In this document: positions 13,067 through 22,614 of the stretch, one piece after another
Layout: each line of letters starts with the position of its first letter
How positions within the stretch are numbered: position 1 is the first letter of the stretch
Source: Paraspadella gotoi
Taxonomy: Eukaryota; Chaetognatha
Assembly (NCBI GenBank): GCA_051294375.1
Contig: CM119270.1
Location: 3,607,957-3,671,956, forward strand
Direction of reading: 5' to 3'
DNA length: 64,000 nt
The notes under the pieces: generated by a model
What the model was told of the DNA's origin: nothing
The model's database searches: none
Seen by the model: only the letters and a program-made list of their open reading frames with translations
Program-made: the position numbers and the translations under genes

Positions 13067-13348
13067 GGAGAGAGAGCTCACCTACTCTTTTCGCTCCTTT
13101 TACCGATTTTTTTCTCTTTTTTCTCGGGAGACCATTCAGTGGCGGTCGTCGGCAACGTTGGGCAGCGGCGGCGGCGGCGGCGGCCAAGGCAGCTGAGGGG
13201 ACCATCTTTGAATAATGAAAGTCGTGGGCCGGAGCTCGAAAAAGAACTGGACTCCTGGCCCGAGAAGATGCAAGTGGAATCGAAAAAGATGGAGTGGGTG
13301 GTGGGTGAGAAGAGAGAGAGAGGAGAGAGAGAAGAGAGAGGAGAAGAG
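12240..13348. repeat. GA-rich low-complexity block with about 60-bp higher-order period
   Basis: More than 1 kb of G and A. Between about 12530 and 12860 a word GGAGGCCAGAGGGAGAGAGG recurs every 55-65 bp, with GAAGGAGAGGGAA spacers. Two copies of a GAACTAAAGAGAAAGGAGGAAAG-like stretch flank it at about 12443 and 12882. A pure GA run lies at 13025-13063 and a CGG run at 13166-13182. The 398-codon minus-strand frame across it is a Ser/Leu/Pro artefact. The block ends in a 40-N gap (13349-13388). Confidence 0.85.
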
Positions 13349-13388
13349 NNNNNNNNNNNNNNNNNNNNNNNNNNNNNNNNNNNNNNNN

Positions 13389-13911
13389 AATAATCAACTG
13401 ATAGATTTATTCATTAGTAATGAGATGAATTCAGACGTCATCTTAGATGAGGAAGTATGGATGACAATCGATTGATTGATTAATTGATTGATTGATTGGT
13501 TNNNNNNNNNNNNNNNNNNNNNNNNNNNNNNNNNNNNNNNNNNNNNNNNNNNNNNNNNNNNNNNNNNNNNNNNNNNNNNNNNNNNNNNNNNNNNNNNNNN
13601 NNNNNNNNNNNNNNNNNNNNNNNNNNNNNNNNNNNNNNNNNNNNNNNNNNNNNNNNNNNNNNNNNNNNNNNNNNNNNNNNNNNNNNNNNNNNNNNNNNNN
13701 NNNNNNNNNNNNNNNNNNNNNNNNNNNNNNNNNNCGCCCGCCGCCCGCCGCCAGCCGCCCGCCGACGACGCGTCACCGGCCTCGACCTTTGCCGCCCCTG
13801 GCGGCGACGGGCGCAACAGTCGGGAGACGGCGAAGAGATGGTTTTGTCTTTTTTCGGCAGTAGAAGAGGACGGGACAAAATTGGTCTTGGGTGCTGACGA
13901 ACCAGGAAGTA
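13389..13911. other. Gap-broken DNA with GATT and CGCC tracts
   Basis: A (GATT)n run at about 13469-13500 leads into a gap (13502-13734). Beyond it, a CGCCCGC-rich stretch (13735-13765) continues into GC-rich DNA. No gene is seen. Confidence 0.7.
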
Positions 13912-14409
13912 GGGATGGATATTGGACAATTGGACAATTGGACAATGGACAGGGGAAAAGGGATAATGGACATTGAACATTAGACATTAGATAGGGAACA
14001 AAGGATATTGGATATGGGACAGGGGACAAAAGATATTGGATATGGGACAGGGGACAAAGGATATTGGNNNNNNNNNNNNNNNNNNNNNNNNNNNNNNNNN
14101 NNNNNNNNNNNNNNNNNNNNNNNNNNNNNNNNNNNNNNNNNNNNNNNNNNNNNNNNNNNNNNNNNNNNNNNNNNNNNNNNNNNNNNNNNNNNNNNNNNNN
14201 NNNNNNNNNNNNNNNNNNNNNNNNNNNNNNNNNNNNNNNNNNNNNNNNNNNNNNNNNNNNNNNNNNNNNNNNNNNNNNNNNNNNNNNNNNNNNNNNNNNN
14301 NNNNNNNNNNNNNNNNNNNNNNNNNNNNNNNNNNNNNNNNNNNNNNNNNNNNNNNNNNNNNNNNNNNNNTATGGGACAGGGGACAAAGGATATTGGATAT
14401 GGGACAGGG
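13912..14409. repeat. 28-bp minisatellite (GGGACAGGGGACAAAGGATA)
   Basis: Tandem units of 28 bp containing GGATATGGGACAGGGGACA, preceded by a degenerate run of GGACAATT words. Most of the array is hidden by the gap at 14068-14369, and intact units flank both edges. The true length is unknown. Confidence 0.85.
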
Positions 14410-15120
14410 CGACCCATTTTGGTTTTTTGGGCGAGATGGACTGGATTGGAATTTGTTTGTGGGTGACAGACAGACAGATAGACAGACAATTTAGGCGAGA
14501 ACTACTTGAACCTAAAGGAACCAAATGTAATTGAGTGGGACGGTTTAAAATTAGTAGTATTATTGGAAGGCAAGAATGTGTTCTTCTTTGTGCATAGAAA
14601 ATTTTATTCAGGATTTATTTAAAAAAATAGTTAATATACTGTTAATTTGTTTAAACGTCACTCCTATGGAGACAAGTTGAAGTTCATCGTTGGGAAATTG
14701 AAAACCAAAGAGATGGCGCGATTAACGGCGATAGTGGAGTAGCTGACTTTGTCGTTGTTGTTGTGATAATATTGGCTTATTGAATCAATTACTGATGAAG
14801 ACTCGCTCCAACAAGAGGCGAAACATGTACAAACATTAATAAATTCAAATGTTGTTCCTACGAAATTTTCGTTTTCTCTTTAATCACAACAAACAACAAA
14901 AAAGAAAGTCAAATACAATATCCACTAATTTACTGAATATCATTCAACAGTGACAGCAAATTTATGCGAAAATCAATCAGTAGGGAAAAAAGACCTGCCA
15001 GCCTCGGATTTCCATTGGATGGAATTACGAGTACTAAACCCTCCCACGCCGCCGCGCCGGTTTCGAAAAGGGGTTGGATCTCTGAACGAACCGGCGATTT
15101 GACCTATCGCTCTTCCTAAA
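14410..15120. other. Gene-free DNA flanking a ribozyme-like fold
   Basis: Unique-looking DNA. It contains the fold at 14780-14848 and a short GTT/GTC stretch just before it. No protein-coding signal is seen. Confidence 0.5.
14780..14848 (+). ncRNA. Hammerhead-ribozyme-like three-way junction (degenerate)
   Basis: CTGATGA (14792-14798) and GAAAC (14820-14824) are the two conserved core strings of hammerhead ribozymes, in the right order and 21 nt apart. The sequence before CTGATGA (14780-14791) pairs with 14837-14848: six plus four Watson-Crick pairs around a 2x2 internal loop. Between them ATGT (14825-14828) pairs with ACAT (14833-14836) around an ACAA loop. The 21 nt between the core strings form only a weak helix. 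The UH cleavage-site geometry is not intact, so catalysis is doubtful. Such motifs are known from Penelope-like retroelements and retrozymes; this may be the tail of one. Confidence 0.35.
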
Positions 15121-15438
15121 CCGGCAACGATTAATCCTCTTTCTTTTTCCTTTTCCTTTACTTCCTCCTCCTCATTCTCTTAATACCTCTCGTTTTTCCT
15201 CCCTCATTTTTCTCCTCATTTTTCTTCTTCTTTCCCTCCTTTAATTACTTTTCTTTTTTTTTCCTACCTCCTTTGTTCTTCCTTCTTTTTATTCTTCTAT
15301 TTCTTCCTCCTCTTTCTATTTCTCTTTCCTCTAACCTCTTTCCACTTTCTTCTTTTTCTTCATATCTTTCCTCTCTCTACTTAACACTTCCTCCCTCTCT
15401 ATTCTCATCTTCCCTTTTCTCTTCAAATTCCCACCTCC
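15121..15438. repeat. Polypyrimidine low-complexity tract
   Basis: Over 300 bp of almost pure C and T on the plus strand, running into a gap (15439-15698). The Phe/Leu/Ser frames across it are artefacts. Confidence 0.85.
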
Positions 15439-15698
15439 NNNNNNNNNNNNNNNNNNNNNNNNNNNNNNNNNNNNNNNNNNNNNNNNNNNNNNNNNNNNNN
15501 NNNNNNNNNNNNNNNNNNNNNNNNNNNNNNNNNNNNNNNNNNNNNNNNNNNNNNNNNNNNNNNNNNNNNNNNNNNNNNNNNNNNNNNNNNNNNNNNNNNN
15601 NNNNNNNNNNNNNNNNNNNNNNNNNNNNNNNNNNNNNNNNNNNNNNNNNNNNNNNNNNNNNNNNNNNNNNNNNNNNNNNNNNNNNNNNNNNNNNNNNN

Positions 15699-16800
15699 AA
15701 CCACAAAAGCGGTGGAGAGGGAGATAGGGGGGGTGAAGGATTGATGATAATGAAAAATCATAAGTTTTTGGCTTCTCAATCAATACTATTGACCGTTGAT
15801 GTTTGGGGAGAGGAGTATAAACTATAAAGTAAACAAGTAAACAAAATGTAATGAAAGCAATATATATGACGGAAGTAAAAGAGAAATAAGGTGAAATAAA
15901 AGGTGAGCAAAGGAAAGAAAAAAAGAAAAAAAGAGAAATACGTATTAAAAACGGGAAATATGAAATAGTCATAGGTCCAGGTCAAAAAAGGTAGACCAGA
16001 GCGAGGAAGATAGGCAAAAATAAGAATGGCAAATGAGAGCAAAGAATAGCGGCAAAAGATAGCAAAGAAGAATAGCAAAGCAAATAGAAAAGAGAAAAAT
16101 GGCAAAACGGCCACAAAAAAAAACGATAGAACAACAAAGCACAGAGCAGGAAGAAAAATACGCAAGAGGATGAGTGGCGTGCACATGAAAGGAAAAGAAG
16201 AGATAGGGGCCTTCGCGACGCGGCGAACTAGGCGTTTGGTTCCTCTTCTATTACCTGACGTCAAATCATAGGAAACTGTGGCGCAGAGTTTTTACGGCGC
16301 TTCTGATGATTCCGGGGGGTGGGTCAGGGCGGCGGATTTCGAAGAACAATAATCTATTAGGCGAGGACAACAGGACAACGGCTTATTCCAAGCGGGCTGT
16401 TTGCGCCGCATATACTTTTATTTTTACTTATCTTTTCTTTAAAAAGCAAAAAAGCGCGCGCCAGTAAGTCGCCTTAAGATTTGACTTCTTTAACAATGAG
16501 CCTACAATACTAAAGGCCAACTCATAGGCGTTTTACACGTATAAGTGCCCGGAACAGACCGACGCGCGAGAACATTACCGATCACCGACGCCCGACTGAA
16601 CGACGCGACTACCCGGATCCGAATATAAGTACTTATAGAAGATCGCTGTAATGGGGCAAGGAGCCATTGCAACGAGGGCTTTGAAAACGGGTTGAGTGTC
16701 GATTTGGAAGTAGAACATGGAAATTATCCTCACTTTTCATGGAACCAAGTATCTCTTCTCGCAAATGACTGAAATGGGACCAACTCATTACTCTGGCTTT
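15699..16800. other. Gene-free DNA, A-rich then mixed
   Basis: A purine-rich, A-dominated stretch (about 15810-16180) contains repeated GGCAAAA and AGCAAAG words. Ordinary mixed DNA follows. A 162-codon minus-strand frame over the A-rich part is dominated by Phe, Leu and Ser and is judged spurious. Confidence 0.6.
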
Positions 16801-17780
16801 ACCTTTCCTCATCGCGCGTTCCTCAATTTATTCTTTTTTTCATCTTTTTTGCCTTTTCTGTCTTCCTCTCTTATCCTTTTCTGTCATTTTCACTTTTCCT
16901 TTTTGTCATTTCTCTATTTTATATTTTCTGTTATTTCATCTTTTCTTTCGCCCTGATCTTCTATTCTTCTTTCTTTGTCTCTCTTTTCCTTTCTGCTCAT
17001 TTCATCCTTCTTCCCTTTTTTGTCATTTCGTACTAATTTTATCTTTTTGTTAATTTTCAACTTTTCTTTTCATGTCTCATATTTCCTTCATCTTGCTCTT
17101 CTCTTTCTTTTCTGTCATTCTTCACTCTTTCCCTTTTTGTCTTTCTACTATTTTATTTTCTGTTATTTTCACTTTTCTTTCCTGCCATCTCTATTTTTCC
17201 TTTCTTGTCCTCGTTCTTTTTCTTTCTTCTGATCCAGTTCTCTACCTTTTCTTCTCAGGCTATCGCTTATGTTTATTTTACTGTCTTACTCTCTTTTCTG
17301 TCTTTTCTTCTTTCTTCTTCTTCTCTTTTATTATTAATTATTCTCTTTTATCTTTTTTCTTTCATTTTCTCTTTTTCTCCTTTTTTTTCGTCCCTTTCTT
17401 TCTTTGATACTTTGGCCCGCACTCTTTGACGCCATGGCGCAGAAACCTCCTTCCTCAAATACATAACCTTGTCACCTCTCTCTCTCGTCTCTCTCTACTC
17501 TCTCTCTCTCGTTCTCACTTCTCTCCTCTCTCTCTCTCTCTCTCATAACATCTCATCTCTCTCCTCCCAGCACCACTAATCCACATCCACGACTCACAGA
17601 CACAAAGGACACAAGTCTCTTCGATTATTATTCTACGTTTTTCATTCTATTACGAATTTCAGGCAGCAACTACTCTCTCTCTCTCTCTCTCCATACTCTC
17701 TCTCTGCTTGTTCTCTCTCTAGTAACTACTCTTACCTCTCCTACGTCTCTCTATCACTCTCTCTCCCTCAATTTCCACAT
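16801..17780. repeat. Long polypyrimidine block
   Basis: From about 16830 to 17410 the plus strand is nearly all T and C. The word TTTTCTGTCATTTTCACTTTT recurs irregularly, a degenerate minisatellite. CT microsatellites follow at 17477-17560 and 17670-17765. The overlapping frames in all three phases are composition artefacts. Confidence 0.85.
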
Positions 17781-19070
17781 ATTCAAACGCATCATTGTTT
17801 TATTTTCTAACATTCTTTTTTCCTCTTCTCCTTATTTTTGTCGCTCCGGGTTTTTCCCTTCACCAAATTTTTTTTCTGCAAACGAAAAAATGAACCAGTG
17901 GCCGCTCCAATACATGTTCATTGGCTTCTTGAGTCGTTAGTAAATTGCTAATTCCTACAGCGATTGAAAAATTATTTTATGTGTTAAAATATTAAAAATT
18001 TTTAAATAAAATTTTAAAAAGGTTTAAAATTAGCATATTTAAAAAAAGTGCGGTTTTGCATAGGAGCGGTTAGCAATAAAAAAAAATAAGTGCAGAAAAA
18101 AAAAATTCAAATATATTAGATATAAAAAAGTATTCTGATGGAATTTCCATAAAACTAAAAAAAAAATTGTTTTTGTTTCCTAACAATAGAATATTAAAAC
18201 AAAATCTTAGTAATAAAAAATTAAAAAAATAATAACAAAACAAAAATGGTACAAATTTAAAAAGGTATAGTAAATCTGCTAACGCGATTTACGAAAATGA
18301 AAAAAAAAAAACTTCCTTTTTTTTCTCAAAAAATTTCATCTTTTTTTTCTTTCTCTTTATGTTTTCCTTCTTTTTCCTTTATGTTTTCGCTAAGTGCAGA
18401 ATGCGAAAAGGGGAGTTGAACGTTAGGATTTTTTAATTTTTCCTCCTTCATTCATTAAAAAGTCGCTCGAGGTTCGGCGCGGCAGTGGGGTGGTGGATCG
18501 CGGGGGCAGGGGGCTGATGTTTGGGAAGGGGAGGTGAATCGAGTGTAGGGCGTGAAGGGCTTAGTTAGTGGTTGAAGAGGCAGAGTGGCGAATCGTGAGT
18601 GAGTGGTGGAATGGCGGAGCGGCGAATTTCGCACGNNNNNNNNNNNNNNNNNNNNNNNNNNNNNNNNNNNNNNNNNNNNNNNNNNNNNNNNNNNNNNNNN
18701 NNNNNNNNNNNNNNNNNNNNNNNNNNNNNNNNNNNNNNNNNNNNNNNTTGCAATTGAAATGAGTAAAATGTTGTTTTAAAACATCCACATTTGAACTCAT
18801 TGTCATTGACTCTTGATTTATCTCTGACTTAGATTTTCAATCCGATCTAAGATAGTTTGTCCGTTTATCTATCTCTCTCTGTCTCTGTCTCTCGATTTCT
18901 CTTCCGTTTAAAACGGAAATGGAACTTGGCTCAATCCCGGAAGTTTTTGCGTTTATGATGAAAATTACAGGTGAGTTCCAAATGATTACAAAAAAATGTA
19001 TTACATTAAAGAGAGAAAAATATTTAACTCTAAAAATTAAAGTCTGAAATTTTATGTAAACAAGTAAGAG
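17781..19070. other. AT-rich DNA with a gap
   Basis: A and T homopolymer-rich from 17960 to 18360. A G-rich stretch with repeated GGTGG and GTGAATCG words lies at about 18475-18635. A gap occupies 18636-18747. No gene is seen. Confidence 0.6.

Positions 19071-19111
<41 letters not shown>
19071..19111. repeat. (GAC)n array
   Basis: About 13 perfect GAC triplets. Confidence 0.95.
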
Positions 19112-19189
19112 CCCAAAATTTACGACGTTACTAAGTCGTTACGCCCTTTTACTTTTTCGCTCCCTTTCTAAAAGAGCGAGTAGCGATGA

Positions 19190-20330
19190 GAAAAACAAAA
19201 AAAAAAAAAAAAAAAAAAGTAGAGAGAGAGAGAGAGGAGATGAGAGAGAGGACTCGAGAGAGAGAGAGGAGAGAGAGAGAGAGATAATTACAAAGAAAAA
19301 AAGATGAAAGAAAACAGAAATAAAGACGTAAAACCAGATAGATAAAGGAAGAATAAAAGAGAAAGATAAAGATAATTAAAGTTGCAGAAATAAAGAAGAG
19401 CCAAAAGAAAGAGAGGTGAATACGAACATAGAATGAAAGAAGAAAAAATAAAAAAAGAAAGAAAAAAAAAGAAAAGAAAGAAAGAAAGAAAAGAAGAAGA
19501 TAAAGAAGAGATGAAATAAATAAATAAATAAAGTAAATAAGAATAAATAAATAAATAAATAATAAATAAATGAAAGAAAAGAAAGAAAGATTAGAAGAGA
19601 AGATATTCTCTCTTTTTNNNNNNNNNNNNNNNNNNNNNNNNNGAAATAAAGAGAAAGACAGATAGATAAAGAGAAAAATAAAAGAGAAAGATAAAGAAAT
19701 AAAGTTGCAGAAAAAAAGAGCGAAAGAAAGAGNNNNNNNNNNNNNNNNNNNNNNNNNNNNNNNNNNNNNNNNNNNNNNNNNNNNNNNNNNNNNNNNNNNN
19801 NNNNNNNNNNNNNNNNNNNNNNNNNNNNNNNNNNNNNNNNNNNNNNNNNNNNNNNNNNNNNNNNNNNNNNNNNNNNNNNNNNNNNNNNNNNNNNNNNNNN
19901 NNNNNNNNNNNNNNNNNNNNNNNNNNNNNNNNNNNNNNNNNNNNNNNNNNNNNNNNNNNNNNNNNNNNNNNNNNNNNNNNNNNNNNNNNNNNNNNNNNNN
20001 NNNNNNNNNNNNNNNNNNNNNNNNNNNNNNNNNNNNNNNNNNNNNNNNNNNNNNNNNNNNNNNNNNNNNNNNNNNNNNNNNNNNNNNNNAAAGAAAGAAA
20101 GAAAGAAGGAGGGAATATTTTAAAGGGAGATTTTTATTTTCCTCGAGAAGGAAAAACGTTAAAAAAATACTCTTCACTCGTAATCGTTTGATTAAAGTGA
20201 ATTCATCTTGGGAAAGGATCTGTNNNNNNNNNNAAGAAATACAGAGCGACCGACCAAAGCAAAAGCTCCGACATATACACACACGAGTTAAAATTGGGAC
20301 GTGAAAGGGAAAAGAGAGAAAAGAGAAAGA
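19190..20330. repeat. Polypurine block with gaps
   Basis: A 21-bp A homopolymer is followed by GA microsatellite, then GAAA, GATAAA and AAATAAAT words. A stretch at 19643-19730 repeats a stretch near 19320-19400 (both read GATAGATAAA..GAGAAAGATAAAG..AAAGTTGCAGAAA). Gaps lie at 19618-19642, 19733-20089 and 20224-20233. The long minus-strand frame across it is an artefact. Confidence 0.8.
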
Positions 20331-21199
20331 AGATTTTTTTCCAAGTTTCGACGGAACATTTTTATAAAATCGACCGAAATAAAGATGGAATCCGGATGGA
20401 AAGACGAGAGAAGCGATAAAAAGCGGGAAAATTTGATGGAAATAAAAATCCGGGGGAAGAAGAAAACTCATCTCGAATTCCGACTTCGGATACAATCTCG
20501 TGCGCATGCGCAACATTAGCGATTCCGGGTTCTCGGCGCGAAAATGTCGGAATCGTTTTGCGAGGACAAAGAATCCATTTTTTCTTCTTGCGTTATTCTG
20601 TGTGTTTTTTTTTTTTTTTTTTGTTTTTTTTTTTGTTGGTCGGAGGGAATTTATGATTTACTTAAATGGAAAAAAGTGAAAGTTCGTTCGCGGAGTTCGA
20701 CAGTAAAGATTTTGGCGCTATTTTTCAAAACGGGCACATTTCTGTTTTTGATACCTGATCTTAATTTCAGTGCAAATGTCTAACTCTAATCCACAAATTT
20801 CTAAATTTTTAAAAATTTTAAATATGATCGACACTCGAGGGCAACTGAAGCCGTCGTACAATTAAAATTAACTAAAATGTCCTAAATTTTAAATGTTAAA
20901 TGTTAAACTACAATTCCTTTCTTTTCTGCTCCATTTTTCCTTTCAATTTTATTTTTCCTCTACTCATATACTCCATCACTACTCGACCATCAATCTCAGT
21001 TGTTTTTTGTTGTTTTTTTTTGCTTTTTTTCCCTTTTTTTGTGTTTTGCTTTTTTTTTTGCTTTTCTTCAAAAAGGCCTCTCGCTCTCTCGCTCTCTCGC
21101 TCTCTGTCTCATTTCGTATTCAGTTTCCATCTCCAACTCCCACGTCACTTGTCAACTGACCCCAGTTTCGCAAAAAGCCTCATTTCACATTCCCCCTTT

Positions 21200-21204
<5 letters not shown>
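20331..21204. other. Gene-free DNA with T homopolymers
   Basis: T runs at 20605-20640 and 21003-21062. No convincing coding frame or RNA gene is seen. Confidence 0.6.

Positions 21205-21253
<49 letters not shown>
21205..21253. repeat. (CT)n microsatellite
   Basis: An almost perfect run of about 24 CT dinucleotides. Confidence 0.95.
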
Positions 21254-21255
<2 letters not shown>

Positions 21256-21334
21256 GTCACATTTAAAACGACGTCAATATTTTCAAGAGACATTCGACGA
21301 TTCGTGACTTTGCCGTGCCGCCCGTCTTGAATCC

Positions 21335-21550
21335 GCTGCCGCTTCGGCGCCGCCCAGTCACGAGTGTGATTCATTGCCGGTGCAGTGCCACGCTCGGTAT
21401 TTGCGGTGCTGCTACGTATTCAATGCGGTGCTGCTACGACTTCAATTCTTTGCTGTCCTGACTTAAATGCGGCGCTGCTTTGTCTTCAATACGGTGCTGC
21501 CCCAGCTTCAATGCGGTGCTATTCCCGCTTGAATACGGCGCCGCCTCAAG
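21335..21550. repeat. Degenerate 27-28 bp minisatellite
   Basis: Seven or so diverged units sharing GCGGTGCTGCT followed by ACGACTTCAAT. The sequence drifts between GGTGCTGC and GGCGCCGC. No long frame is maintained on either strand, so it is probably not coding. Confidence 0.7.
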
Positions 21551-21620
21551 AGAGATATAGAGAGAAAGGACGGGCATCCTAATTTTGCATTCCAGTCGCG
21601 AAGCTTTAAACATTGAGTCT

Positions 21621-21692
21621 GACAACGACGAAGACGATGACGACGACGACGACGAAGATGACGACGACGAAGAAGAAGAAAAGAAAGACGAC
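21621..21692. repeat. (GAC/GAA)n triplet tract
   Basis: About 70 bp of GACGAC, GATGAC and GAAGAA triplets. Confidence 0.9.
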
Positions 21693-22148
21693 AATAAAAT
21701 TGATTGAGTCGTCGTTGTTTCGCGGTTCGAAGTTCAAGACCGAATTTGTGACCGACTTAAAAAACCATTACCCGCATTTTTTTAAATCTTATTTTTCCCA
21801 CTTTTTTTTTGCCAATATTCTTCTTGACTCTTAAGAAAATTAGAAGTGTGAATAACGAAAAGCATAAGTTTAGTGACGATTTAAGAACGATGCCCCCAAT
21901 GAAATACTAAATCCTTTCAAAAGGATAGTTTTTAAATCCTTCTTGTTCCGGCAACGACGACACCAACGAGTTTTGACTGCGTATTCCATCGGAACGATTT
22001 CGTATTCGCGGCATCAGGTTCGCCGCCGCCGCTGCAGCAGCAGCAGCCTCCGGTTCCATTCGGTTCCATCCGCCTCTTGTCTCGTTGACCCTCCAGTCTT
22101 TGCTTCCGGCGAAAGTCTTCATTTTTCTTTTTATGCGAGTTGTCAGGC
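21693..22148. other. Gene-free DNA with a CAG run
   Basis: A short CAGCAGCAGCAG run lies at about 22035. Nothing else is recognised. Confidence 0.6.
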
Positions 22149-22258
22149 AGTCGTCGTCATCGTCGTCGTCATTGTTGAAGTCACCGTCCTCGTCTATCAT
22201 CATTATTATCTCCGTCGTCGTCGTCGTCGTCATTGTTGTCGTCGTCGTCATCGTTGTC
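22149..22258. repeat. (GTC/ATC)n triplet tract
   Basis: Imperfect TCG and TCA triplets over about 110 bp. Confidence 0.9.
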
Positions 22259-22614
22259 GACACAATCGTTGTCATGGTTTTCAGTTTGTCCGAAAGTTTC
22301 GGACTTACTCTCGAAACTTTCCAAACCCGACCTCACGTCACTATTGATCGAGTTACAAAGCTGCGTCGCCTCTACATTTATGACTACAACCATCTTTCAC
22401 ATATATCATACATCGAAACAAAACTAATATTGTTTTGATTTATAAAATTCTCTCTTCAGACGTCTTCATAATAAACACAATTTTTTCTCAGAAACTTTTT
22501 ACTCTTACGTTTTTCTTTTATCGAATCGAAGTTTCGTAGACCAACTCTTTTTTTTTTCTTTTTTTCTTTTTTTTAAATTTTTTTTATTTTTGTTTATTTT
22601 TCTCAACGACGAAG
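22259..22614. other. Upstream region of the fibrinogen-related gene
   Basis: Ends in a T-rich stretch (about 22548-22600), then CTCAACGACGAAG directly before the start codon. I see no clear TATA box. The transcription start cannot be placed from sequence alone. Confidence 0.4.

Noticed and set aside
12201-13397. 398-codon minus-strand open frame
   Set aside because: It is the translation of a GA-rich repeat block (Leu/Ser/Pro only) that ends in a gap; no coding signal.
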